Assembly: GCA_038246575.1 (NCBI GenBank)
Contig: JBBRVU010000099.1
Span: 1 to 14,555 of the forward strand
DNA from: JACCUZ01 sp038246575
Lineage (GTDB): Bacteria > Actinomycetota > Actinomycetes > JACCUZ01
Length of the DNA stretch: 14,555 bases
Direction of reading: 5' to 3'
Shown: positions 1 to 6,183 of the stretch, one piece after another
Position numbering within the stretch: position 1 is the stretch's first letter
Layout: each line of letters opens with the position of its first letter
Program-made: the position numbers and the translations under genes
Notes under the pieces: model-generated
The model's input: only the letters and a program-made list of their open reading frames with translations
What the model was told of the DNA's origin: nothing
Database searches by the model: none

Positions 1-28
1 GTCGCCCGGTTCCTGCGACCCTCGGTCG

Positions 29-1030
29 GTGCCATCTGCGCCGCACCTCTCACCAGCGCTGCTCGCCCTCGCTGCCACCCAGCGCGGCGTCTTCACCAGC
101 GCGCAGGCGCGCGAGCGGGGCCATTCCGCCAACGAGCTGCAACGGCTCCGGCGGCATCGGATCCTGGTGTCGGTGCGCCGAGGTGTGTACGCGCTGCGCG
201 AGGAGTACGCCGGCGCCACGCCGATTACACAGCACGGGATGCGCGTCGGCGCCCTTGCGCTGGTGCTCCAGGAACCCGCGGTGCTCAGCCACGGAACCGC
301 TGCGGTCGAGCTCGAGCTCGAGGTCCTCGACAACGACCTCTCGTTGCTCCACGTCACGCGCAGCGGCGCCGCCGGGACCCGTGTCGAGGCCGGCGTGGAT
401 CACCACAGCGCCGAGCTGCCGGCCGGCCACGTCATGGGCCGCCGGGATCAGCTCGACGTGACGACTCCGGCACGGACGGCCGTCGACGTGGCGCGGGAGA
501 CCAATCGGCTGGAGTGCGCGGTGTCGGTGTTCGACTCGGCTCTGCGGATGGGCGTCTCGAGGGAGGAGCTCACCGACCTCGTGATCCGCTGCCGCAACTG
601 GCCCGGCGCCCGGATGGCGACCCGAGCGCTTGGCCTGGCCGACGGTCGGGCCGCGAACCCTGGTGAGTCGTGGTCGCGGGTCGTGCTCGTGGCCGGTGGC
701 GTACCGCCTGATGATCTCCAGGTGCCGCTGTACGACGCCGACGGGCTGATCGGCTACGTGGATTTCGGCTGGGACGGTGTGATCGGTGAGCACGACGGCA
801 GAGGCAAGTACGGGATCGGAAGCCGTGGCGACGCCAGCGACGACTCCGGCGGCGATCCCAAGGCGGCTGCGGAGCGACTGTGGCGGGAGAAGAAGCGCGA
901 GGACCGCATCCGAGCCCTAGGGTACGAGGTGGCGCGCTGGACGTACGCCGACCACTACCGGCCGGGGGTCATCGCGTTCCGGGTCCGCGAGGCGATGGCC
1001 AGGCGCGCGGCCCGGTGGCGCAGCGGCTGA
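29..1030 (+). CDS. AbiEi-like antitoxin-domain protein with C-terminal DUF559-type nuclease domain
   Basis: The 333-residue protein starts with a winged-helix-like segment (about residues 8-60, LLALAATQRGVFTSAQARER then a RRGVYAL turn) typical of AbiEi-family antitoxin N-termini. A middle domain follows, and the C-terminal third (about 210-325) resembles DUF559/PD-(D/E)XK nucleases: E213, VDFGW with D245, GEHDGRGKY (E254, D256, K260), WREKKRED and a final GYEVARWTYAD strand. Such fusions are common in actinobacteria, usually as lone genes, and their role is unproven. No toxin partner (AbiEii nucleotidyltransferase) is visible, so a working toxin-antitoxin pair is not supported. The GTG at 29 has no convincing ribosome site and the frame stays open to the window edge, so the true start may lie further upstream. 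The gene is convergent with the racemase-like gene and shares a terminator with it. Family call fairly sure, function unknown. Confidence 0.8.
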   Translation: MPSAPHLSPALLALAATQRGVFTSAQARERGHSANELQRLRRHRILVSVRRGVYALREEYAGATPITQHGMRVGALALVLQEPAVLSHGTAAVELELEVLDNDLSLLHVTRSGAAGTRVEAGVDHHSAELPAGHVMGRRDQLDVTTPARTAVDVARETNRLECAVSVFDSALRMGVSREELTDLVIRCRNWPGARMATRALGLADGRAANPGESWSRVVLVAGGVPPDDLQVPLYDADGLIGYVDFGWDGVIGEHDGRGKYGIGSRGDASDDSGGDPKAAAERLWREKKREDRIRALGYEVARWTYADHYRPGVIAFRVREAMARRAARWRSG

Positions 1031-1072
1031 CCGTCGACGGGTCAACCGCCGGGCGCCGACAGCACTCGGCTG

Positions 1073-1127
1073 CTTCAGCAGGCCAGTGATCGCCTCAGCA
1101 CCCGTACACGCCTGCTGAAGCGATCAC
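1073..1127. terminator. Inverted repeat between convergent genes, likely bidirectional terminator
   Basis: GTGATCGCCTCAGCA (1086-1100) pairs with TGCTGAAGCGATCAC (1113-1127) with one mismatch and a 12-base loop. A second perfect 11-bp repeat, CTTCAGCAGGC (1073-1083) with GCCTGCTGAAG (1110-1120), uses part of the same 3' arm, so the two stems exclude each other. There is no T-tract, as is usual for high-GC actinobacterial terminators. It sits between the stop codons of two converging genes (1030 and 1156). Confidence 0.7.
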
Positions 1128-1155
1128 CCACCTGCCGAACGTGGTCGACGGCGGG

Positions 1156-2184
1156 TCAGGAAGGGGTCACTTGGTCGGGGTGGATCGTGGTGAGGCGGAC
1201 GTCGCAGTCGAGCTCGTCGCCGATCACCGGCGGGGTGACCGAGGCCGGCAGCAGCAGCAGCGACACGTGCATGTGCGGCGGCTCGGCGAACCACCGCTGG
1301 CTGCCGGCCCAGGTGAACGGGCTCAGCGACAGGTTCGCCGCGGCCAGCGTCCCCAGCGCGAGCGCCTTGCCGCGCCCGACCGGGCCGCGCACCGTGTGCG
1401 GTGCCTCCAGCGCCACTCCGTGCGCGGTCCCACCGCCAACGACCAGGAGGTGACTGTCGCGCAGCGCCCGCCGGCGCCGGTACCCGTAGTGCTCCCCGCG
1501 CGCCAGCGGGTGTACGTCGAGCACCGTCCCGCGCGCGACGAGTGCGCCACGGTCGCCGAGCCAGAGCGCGGTCCCGATCCGCGGCCGGAACGTCGTGGCG
1601 GGGAACTGCGCGCGCAACCCGGCCAGCTCGGCCTCCTGCAGGTGGCTGACCCATGCCGTCGACGTCGGAACTCCTGCGGCCTCGAACCGCCGCAGCCCGT
1701 CGGCCACCTCGGCCGCCGGGTCGTAGCCGCCGTGGCGATCCATCGGCAGGTGGAAGGCAACACCCTCCAGTCCTACGTCGGCGAGCAGCTTGCCGGCCCT
1801 GTCGATGTCGTCGCTGCAGAGCCCGTGCCGACGCATCGAGGTCATGGCCTCCAGCACGACCCGCGACCCGGCCGCCGAGCGCAGCGACCGCACGTGCGAC
1901 ACCGTCTGCACCACACGACCGGTCGGGTCGTCGGTCGGCGCGGGATAGGACGGCGTCATCACCAGCACGTCCCCGTCGAAGTGCTCGCGCACGACTGGCA
2001 GCTCGTCGCTCGTGCCGACCGCGACGGTGTCGACACCCAGGCGCGTCGACTCCTGCGCGAGCCGGGCAAGACCGAGCCCGTAGCCGTTGCCCTTGATGAC
2101 CGGCACCAGACCTGGTGTCGACGAAGCCAGCGCCGCGAGGTGGGTGCGCATCCGGCCCCCGTCGACGTACAGCGTGAAGCTCAT
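1156..2184 (-). CDS. Alanine racemase-like PLP-dependent enzyme (fold type III)
   Basis: The 342-residue protein resembles the alanine racemase N-terminal TIM barrel. The PLP lysine motif is VIKGNGYG with Lys31, near the N-terminus as in Alr. FRPRIGTALWLGD (about 199-211) matches the Alr vRpGlalYG region, and GEHYGYRR (230-237) keeps a tyrosine (Tyr235) at the position of the second Alr catalytic base. The protein is shorter than classical Alr (about 370 residues) and lacks the final GTIPYE...RVPRVY-type segment, so it is a divergent relative and its substrate is unknown. It starts 7 bases after the femX stop, so it is probably co-transcribed and translationally coupled with it. That suggests a role in cell-wall amino-acid supply, which is inference from context. 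It is unlikely to be the housekeeping Alr. Confidence 0.85.
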   Translation of the reverse strand: MSFTLYVDGGRMRTHLAALASSTPGLVPVIKGNGYGLGLARLAQESTRLGVDTVAVGTSDELPVVREHFDGDVLVMTPSYPAPTDDPTGRVVQTVSHVRSLRSAAGSRVVLEAMTSMRRHGLCSDDIDRAGKLLADVGLEGVAFHLPMDRHGGYDPAAEVADGLRRFEAAGVPTSTAWVSHLQEAELAGLRAQFPATTFRPRIGTALWLGDRGALVARGTVLDVHPLARGEHYGYRRRRALRDSHLLVVGGGTAHGVALEAPHTVRGPVGRGKALALGTLAAANLSLSPFTWAGSQRWFAEPPHMHVSLLLLPASVTPPVIGDELDCDVRLTTIHPDQVTPS

Positions 2185-2191
2185 CGGCTCA

Positions 2192-3319
2192 TCATCCGCG
2201 ACGCGACATGTAGACCTCGAAAGCCTTGAACAGCAGGCGATTCAACGGCAGATCCCACTCGCCGAGGTACTCCACCGCCTCGCCGCCGGTGCCGAGCTTG
2301 AACTGGATCAGACCGAAGTGCGGGTCGTCCTCGGCGAGGGTGTCGGTGATGCCGCGCAGGTCGTAGAGCTCGGCGCCGGCGGTCGCTGCATCGCGCATCA
2401 TCTGCCACTGCACCGCGTTCGATCCGCGCACCTCGCGTTTGGTGTTCGACGACGCGCCGTAGGAGTACCACGCGTGCCGCCCGACGCGGACCATCGTGGT
2501 CGCCGCGACCAGCTCGTCCTCGTGACGCGCGAGGTACAACCGGATCCGGTCGGAGTCCTCGGCGGTCATGGCGGACCACATCTGCTGGAAGTACGTCAAC
2601 GGCCGGCCCGTGAAGTGGTCGCGCGCCGCGGTCTCGAGGTACAGCTCGTGGAACGCCGGCAGGTCATCGGCCGAGCCGAGCGAGACTTCGACGCCCGCCT
2701 TGTCGGCCTTCTTGATGTTGCGCCGCCAGAGCTGGTTGAAGCCCTTGAGCAGCTCGTCCTCGCTCCGCCCGGCCAGCGGCACCTGGAACACGTACTGCGG
2801 CTGGCCGGCGGCGAACCCGCCGCCGTCGGCCGGTGCCCGCCAGCCGAGCCGCTCCAGGGTGGCGCTGACCTTCTCGGCTGCGGGGTCGCTCTCGTCGGGA
2901 GGTACGTCGGCGAGCCGTTTGGCGGAGCCTTCGGCGATCGCGCCCTTCACGGTCGCGGCGGTCCAGCGCCGCCGGACGACGGGCGGCCCCATCCTGATCC
3001 CGAACGCGCCGGCCGCCTCGAGGTGCGCGACCATCGGGTCGAGCCAGCCCTCGAGGTCATCGCCAGACCAGTCCAGCACCGGGCCCTCGGGCAGGTAGGC
3101 CAGGAACTTCTTGACCTTCGGAACCCGGCGCATGAGGACCAGTCCGACGCCGACGAGGGAGCCCGCGTCGTCGTGCCACCCCAGGCTCTGCGCGCCCCAC
3201 TCGGGCTTGACCGCGGCCCACGACGGGCACTGCAGGAAGCTCACGGTCGTCGCAACGGCGCGCTGGTCGACGAAGGCGAGGTGGTCCTCGCTGCTGATCT
3301 CGCGCACGGTGATGGCCAC
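2192..3319 (-). CDS. femX: FemX-type peptidoglycan bridge-forming aminoacyltransferase (FemAB/MurM family)
   Basis: FemAB-family enzymes move an amino acid from aminoacyl-tRNA onto the stem peptide of lipid II at the inner face of the membrane. The family pattern is clear: an N-terminal VREISSEDHLAFV segment, SFLQCPSWAAVKPEWGA, LAYLPEGPVLDW, then LWRRNIKKADKAGVEVSLG and a second GNAT-like half with LPAFHELYLETAARDHF, YSYGASSNTKREVRGSNAVQWQMM, YDLRGI and FKLGTGGEAVEYLGEWDLPLN near the end. In actinomycetes with LL-DAP and a glycine bridge, FemX adds the first Gly; applying that here is inference. I prefer the GTG start (375 aa), where homologs begin and a TAACCT -10 lies 8 bases upstream. An ATG at 3346 (384 aa) is possible but has no ribosome site. 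The gene leads the femX-racemase operon. Confidence 0.85.
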   Translation of the reverse strand: MAITVREISSEDHLAFVDQRAVATTVSFLQCPSWAAVKPEWGAQSLGWHDDAGSLVGVGLVLMRRVPKVKKFLAYLPEGPVLDWSGDDLEGWLDPMVAHLEAAGAFGIRMGPPVVRRRWTAATVKGAIAEGSAKRLADVPPDESDPAAEKVSATLERLGWRAPADGGGFAAGQPQYVFQVPLAGRSEDELLKGFNQLWRRNIKKADKAGVEVSLGSADDLPAFHELYLETAARDHFTGRPLTYFQQMWSAMTAEDSDRIRLYLARHEDELVAATTMVRVGRHAWYSYGASSNTKREVRGSNAVQWQMMRDAATAGAELYDLRGITDTLAEDDPHFGLIQFKLGTGGEAVEYLGEWDLPLNRLLFKAFEVYMSRRG

Positions 3320-3327
3320 GGGCGACG

Positions 3328-3333
3328 AGGTTA
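3328..3333 (-). promoter_or_regulatory. Possible -10 element for a leaderless femX transcript
   Basis: On the minus strand TAACCT lies 8 bases before the GTG at 3319. It matches the TANNNT form but the spacing is one base longer than at the other leaderless-type starts in the window. No -35 was recognised. Confidence 0.35.
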
Positions 3334-3349
3334 CCCAGCGGCGCATCCG

Positions 3350-3378
3350 TCTACCGGACGGACCGGATCTACCGGACG
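3350..3378. repeat. 11-bp direct repeat upstream of femX
   Basis: TCTACCGGACG occurs at 3350-3360 and again at 3368-3378, 18 bases apart, in the short gap upstream of femX. A partial copy (accgga) lies between them. The position suits an operator, but no binding protein is known to me. Confidence 0.5.
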
Positions 3379-3379
3379 C

Positions 3380-3416
3380 CGGACCCCCGGCAGCGCTGGG
3401 GCTGACCGGGGGTCCG
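3380..3416 (-). terminator. Stem-loop downstream of the YceI gene
   Basis: CGGACCCCCGG (3380-3390) pairs perfectly with CCGGGGGTCCG (3406-3416) around a 15-base loop. It lies 48 bases beyond the YceI stop on the minus strand and before femX, so it probably ends the YceI transcript and separates it from the femX operon. No T-tract follows. Confidence 0.65.
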
Positions 3417-3463
3417 TGCCTGGAGCTCTGCAGCCGGCGGCGGTTCGTGCGGCCGGCGCGCCG

Positions 3464-4090
3464 TCAGGCCTGCTTGGCTGCTTGCGCCTCGATCTCGATG
3501 CGGACCTTCTTCGACACCAGGACGCCACCGCTCTCCAGCGCGACGTTCCAGGTGAGGCCGAACTCCTCGCGGTCGATCTCGGTGCTGGCGGTGATGGCCA
3601 GCTTCTCGTTGCCCCACGGGTCCTTCGCGACACCATCGAGCTCGACGTCGAGGGTCACCTCGCGGGTGACGTCCTTGATCGTGAGGTCACCGGTGACCGT
3701 GAAGTCCGAGCCCTTCTGCTTCACGACGCGCGCATTGGCGAAGCGCATCTCCGGGTACGTCTCGGCGGCGAAGAAGTCCTCGCCCACGAGGTGCGCGTCC
3801 CGGTCGGCAGTGCCCGTGTCGACCGACGCGGTCTTGATCACGGCCTCGGCGGTGGAGCTCGCGGCGTCGTCGCCGATGGTGATCGAACCGCTGTAGTCGC
3901 CGAAGCTGCCGCGCACCTTGGTGACCATCAGGTGCCGGGCGACGAAGCCGATGCGGGTGTGCGTGGGGTCCAGGACGTACGTGCCGGCGGCGGGCAGCGC
4001 CACGCCGTCCACGACGCGCAGTCCGGCGCTGGTGGCGTTCTCGGTGGCCTGCTCGACAGCAGTCTGGCCGGCGGTCTCAGAGGTGGTCAT
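3464..4090 (-). CDS. YceI family protein
   Basis: The 208-residue protein has the YceI lipocalin-like barrel: GTYVLDPTHTRIGFVARHLM (about 36-55), VRGSFGDYSGSI, SVDTGTADRDAHLVGEDFF, TYPEMRFAN, FTVTGDLTIKDVTREVTLDV and a closing WNVALESGGVLVSKKVRIEIE. YceI proteins bind polyisoprenoid or other lipid-like ligands and are often stress- or regulator-controlled. Many are exported, but this one has no hydrophobic signal segment; its first 35 residues are polar, so it is probably cytoplasmic. The ATG is preceded by GGAAGGA (4096-4102) 5 bases away. It is transcribed divergently from a MarR gene, which is its likely regulator (inference from context and from repeats in the shared promoter). Family assignment is firm, ligand unknown. 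Confidence 0.92.
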   Translation of the reverse strand: MTTSETAGQTAVEQATENATSAGLRVVDGVALPAAGTYVLDPTHTRIGFVARHLMVTKVRGSFGDYSGSITIGDDAASSTAEAVIKTASVDTGTADRDAHLVGEDFFAAETYPEMRFANARVVKQKGSDFTVTGDLTIKDVTREVTLDVELDGVAKDPWGNEKLAITASTEIDREEFGLTWNVALESGGVLVSKKVRIEIEAQAAKQA

Positions 4091-4140
4091 GGGGGTCCTT
4101 CCGGAGCGGGGGGCGCCTCCGCGGCAACCCGTGGTCAGTG

Positions 4141-4189
4141 GTTCTTGTGCTCAAGCAACCATTGTGCTCTCAACATTCCCCTTGTCAAG
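4141..4189. promoter_or_regulatory. Candidate MarR operator repeats in the yceI-marR intergenic region
   Basis: TTGTGCTC occurs twice in direct orientation (4145-4152 and 4162-4169), 17 bases apart. Short palindromes lie over or beside them: CTTG-tgct-CAAG (4144-4155) and CTTG-T-CAAG (4181-4189). TTG/CAA half sites are usual in MarR operators. They overlap the YceI -10 and -35, which fits autoregulation and repression by the neighbouring MarR protein. This is inference from position and repeats. Confidence 0.45.
4161..4188 (-). promoter_or_regulatory. Promoter of the YceI gene
   Basis: Read on the minus strand, TTGACA (4183-4188) is followed after 16 bases by CACAAT (4161-4166). This is a consensus -35 with a four-of-six -10, and predicts a leader of about 60 bases before the ATG at 4090. 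It overlaps the repeated TTGTGCTC elements, so a repressor bound there would cover it. Confidence 0.55.
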
Positions 4190-4195
4190 TTCCTG

Positions 4196-4201
4196 TACGA
4201 T
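4196..4201 (+). promoter_or_regulatory. -10 element (TACGAT) of a leaderless marR-family transcript
   Basis: TACGAT ends 7 bases before the GTG at 4209, placing the transcription start on or next to that codon. There is no ribosome-binding sequence upstream of either GTG 4209 or ATG 4200, and the ATG overlaps the -10. This decides the start choice. Confidence 0.5.
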
Positions 4202-4208
4202 GACCCTC

Positions 4209-4811
4209 GTGAGCAGCCAGCAGACCGCCGGGCGGACGGTGGCCGGAACGGGCGGGGTCCGCGGGGTCGGAGAAGCCGGCTCTGCCGCGGAAGTCGAGCG
4301 GGCGGCGCCCTTCGCCGACGATCGGCTGACCACCATGGGCCTGCTGGCCGAGACGGCCGCCGGCCTGGCGGCCCGGGCCGGGGCCCAGCTGGCCGAGCTC
4401 GGGCTGTCCGGCGTGGAGTTCGAGATCCTGATCCGCCTGGCCCGCTCGCCCCGGGGCCTGCTGCGGATGAGTGACCTCGCCGCCCAGTCCCGGCTCACCG
4501 CGAGCGGGGTGACCCGCGTGGTGGACCGGCTCGCCGAGCGGGGTCTGGTCGCGCGACAGGACTGCGCGACCGATCGGCGCACCACCTTCGCGGTGATCAC
4601 CGAACCCGGCAACGACCTGATGGCGGCCGCGATGCCGCGCCATCTCGAGCTCATCGAGACCTACCTGACGGGTCCGCTGACGGCGGCGGGCGACCTCGAG
4701 ACCTTCACCGACTCGCTGCGCCGGTTGCGCGACCACGTGGTGCCCTGCTCGACAGCGGGCAGCGACAGCGCGGCCGAGCTTCCCCTGGGGCAACGGCCGA
4801 CCAGTCGTTAG
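4209..4811 (+). CDS. MarR family transcriptional regulator
   Basis: The 200-residue protein has a MarR winged helix: a helical dimerisation segment with LGLSGVEFEILIRLARSP (about 64-81), the HTH RMSDLAAQSRLTASGVTRVV (86-105) with DRLAERGLVARQ, then the wing DCATDRRTTFAVIT (118-131), and a C-terminal helix with SLRRLRDHV. The N-terminal 30 residues are a Gly/Ala-rich extension with no recognised function. MarR proteins bind palindromic operators as dimers and release them on ligand binding or oxidation; Cys119 and Cys180 are the only cysteines. It is divergent from YceI and probably controls itself and YceI. GTG 4209 was chosen because of the -10 at 4196-4201; ATG 4200, three codons upstream in the same frame, is the alternative. 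It converges on the endonuclease IV gene. Confidence 0.88.
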   Translation: MSSQQTAGRTVAGTGGVRGVGEAGSAAEVERAAPFADDRLTTMGLLAETAAGLAARAGAQLAELGLSGVEFEILIRLARSPRGLLRMSDLAAQSRLTASGVTRVVDRLAERGLVARQDCATDRRTTFAVITEPGNDLMAAAMPRHLELIETYLTGPLTAAGDLETFTDSLRRLRDHVVPCSTAGSDSAAELPLGQRPTSR

Positions 4812-4857
4812 CTGCTCCGTCAGCACGGTCGCGGGCAGACCAGCGCAGCCGTTGCCG

Positions 4858-5670
4858 TCAGTCCGGCAGCCGCTCCCGGAGGAAGGCGATGTCCGCGCCC
4901 TGACCGTCGCGCCCTCCCGGCGTCTCGACCACGACCGGTGCCCCTGCGGCTGACACCACCGCGGCGATGTCGTCGCCGCCGATGGAGCCGGCGCCGAGGT
5001 TCGCGTGCCGGTCGGCGCCGGAGTCGAAGGTGTCGCGGGAGTCGTTGGCATGCACCAGATCGATCCGGCCGGTGATCGCCTTGACCCGGTCGACGATCCC
5101 GACCAGCTCCTCGCCACCGGCGTGGGCGTGGCAGGTGTCGAGGCAGAAGCCGACGTTGGACATCGTTGCCGGATCGCACCGGGCGTCGAGGACCTCCCAC
5201 AGCCGGGCGATCCGCTCCAGCCGGCGGGCCATCGCGTTGTTGCCGCCCGCGGTGTTCTCGATGAGCACGGGCAGCGGTGGCGCGAACCGCTCGAAGGTCT
5301 TGGCCCAGTTGTCGAATCCGCTCTCGGGGTCGTCGCCGGCGAGGACATGGCCGCCGTGCACGATCAGCCCCTTGGCGCCGACCTCCGCCGCGAGTCGGGC
5401 GTGGGCCTCGAGCAGCTTGCGGCTGGGGATGCGGATCCGGTTGTTGGAGGTGGCCACGTTGAGCACATACGGAGCGTGCACGTAGAGGTCCAGTCCGGCC
5501 GCCGCCGCGGCTGCCCGCAGCGCCCCGGCTCCCCCGGCGTACGCCACGACGGGCGCCTTCCAGCCCTGCGGGTCACCGAGGAAGAACTGGGCGAGGCCCG
5601 CGTCGCGGTCGGCCGCCGCGGCGACGGGATCGTCCTGGTCGACGTGGGCCCCGATGCGCAATGCCGTCAC
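4858..5670 (-). CDS. nfo: Deoxyribonuclease IV (apurinic/apyrimidinic endonuclease, EndoIV family)
   Basis: Endonuclease IV cuts 5' of abasic sites in base-excision repair using three zinc ions in a TIM barrel. All nine ligand positions can be read: H65 (YVHAPY), H105 (IVHGGH), E138 (IENTAGG), D178 and H181 (FCLDTCHAHAGG), H207 (LVHANDS), D220 and H222 (GADRHANLG) and E249 (VETPGG). At 270 residues it is of normal length. The GTG start was chosen because TACAGT (minus strand, 5677-5682) lies 6 bases before it, the spacing of a leaderless transcript; the frame stays open further upstream but has no better start. It is divergent from the rpsF operon and convergent with the MarR gene. Confidence 0.92.
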   Translation of the reverse strand: MTALRIGAHVDQDDPVAAAADRDAGLAQFFLGDPQGWKAPVVAYAGGAGALRAAAAAAGLDLYVHAPYVLNVATSNNRIRIPSRKLLEAHARLAAEVGAKGLIVHGGHVLAGDDPESGFDNWAKTFERFAPPLPVLIENTAGGNNAMARRLERIARLWEVLDARCDPATMSNVGFCLDTCHAHAGGEELVGIVDRVKAITGRIDLVHANDSRDTFDSGADRHANLGAGSIGGDDIAAVVSAAGAPVVVETPGGRDGQGADIAFLRERLPD

Positions 5671-5676
5671 GGAGGG

Positions 5677-5682
5677 ACTGTA
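5677..5682 (-). promoter_or_regulatory. -10 element (TACAGT) of a leaderless nfo transcript
   Basis: On the minus strand TACAGT is followed by six bases and then the GTG at 5670, so transcription should start at the start codon. No clear -35 is seen. Confidence 0.5.
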
Positions 5683-5752
5683 GGCGACCGGTCGGACACC
5701 ACCATCCCGGCGGCCTGTGGACAGCGATTTCGGCCTGGGGCCTCTCCCCCGG

Positions 5753-5758
5753 TAGGGT
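5753..5758 (+). promoter_or_regulatory. Candidate -10 (TAGGGT) of the rpsF operon
   Basis: TAGGGT lies about 100 bases before rpsF, directly upstream of the leader hairpin, giving a leader of about 90 bases. A weak TTTCGG (5728-5733) lies 19 bases upstream as a possible -35. A DnaA-box-like TGTGGACAG (5716-5724) is just upstream. Confidence 0.4.
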
Positions 5759-5767
5759 CGACCCGCT

Positions 5768-5791
5768 GGCCACCGGTCCGTTCCGGTGGCC
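5768..5791 (+). promoter_or_regulatory. rpsF leader hairpin, candidate S6:S18 autoregulatory site
   Basis: GGCCACCGG (5768-5776) pairs perfectly with CCGGTGGCC (5783-5791) around the loop TCCGTT, which exposes a CCG. A second stem, GCCACGG (5809-5815) with CCGTGGC (5821-5827), follows before the ribosome site. Known rpsF leaders in several phyla bind the bS6:bS18 complex through an unpaired CCG held by a stem, and both proteins are encoded in this operon. Assigning that role here is inference; the exact consensus was not aligned. Confidence 0.5.
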
Positions 5792-5857
5792 GACGCAGTA
5801 GCCCTCCTGCCACGGAGAGACCGTGGCCGCCGAGTCCAGAGGAGGTGGGTTGTCCGC

Positions 5858-6148
5858 ATGCGTCATTACGAACTCATGGTCATCCTCGACCCCGATGTCG
5901 AGGAGCGCACCGTCGCCCCCGCGCTCGATCAGTTCCTGACCGTCGTGAAGAAGGACGGCGGCAGCGTCGAGAAGGTCGACATCTGGGGCCGCCGCCGGAT
6001 GGCGTACGAGATCGCCAAGAAGGCCGAGGGCATCTATGCCGTCGTCGACCTGCAGGCCGAGCCGGCCACGGTCAAGGAGCTCGACCGCCAGCTCAACCTC
6101 AACGAGGCGATCCTGCGCACCAAGGTCATCCGGCTCGACGCCCACTAG
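5858..6148 (+). CDS. rpsF: 30S ribosomal protein bS6
   Basis: The 96-residue protein is full-length S6: MRHYELMVILDPDVEER at the start, VEKVDIWGRRRMAYEIAKKAEGIY in the middle and LNLNEAILRTKVIR at the end. bS6 binds bS18 and the central domain of 16S rRNA in the small subunit platform. The ATG is supported by AGAGGAGGT (5838-5846), a strong ribosome site although about 12 bases away, and by the family N-terminus; in-frame codons further upstream are not S6. It is the first gene of rpsF-ssb-rpsR-rplI, with a structured leader ahead of it that may bind its own S6:S18 product. The gap to ssb is 35 bases. Confidence 0.97.
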   Translation: MRHYELMVILDPDVEERTVAPALDQFLTVVKKDGGSVEKVDIWGRRRMAYEIAKKAEGIYAVVDLQAEPATVKELDRQLNLNEAILRTKVIRLDAH

Positions 6149-6183
6149 CCGCTCACCGTCCACCCACTGCTGAGGAGCCACTC

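Noticed and set aside
305..328. GAGCTC/CTCGAG tandem-like repeat
   Set aside because: It is in frame and encodes VELELEVL; codon choice explains it.
1242..1260. CAG-type triplet repeat
   Set aside because: It lies in the coding strand of the racemase-like gene (a Leu run in SLLLLPAS) and is short, so it is not a regulatory repeat.
2087..4474. 795-codon open frame on the plus strand across femX and yceI
   Set aside because: It lies antisense to two recognisable proteins, crosses their promoters, and has low-complexity composition with no family features.
4789..4856. 9-bp inverted repeat GGCAACGGC / GCCGTTGCC between the MarR and nfo genes
   Set aside because: The loop is 50 bases and one arm is inside the MarR coding region, so it is weak as a terminator and could be chance.
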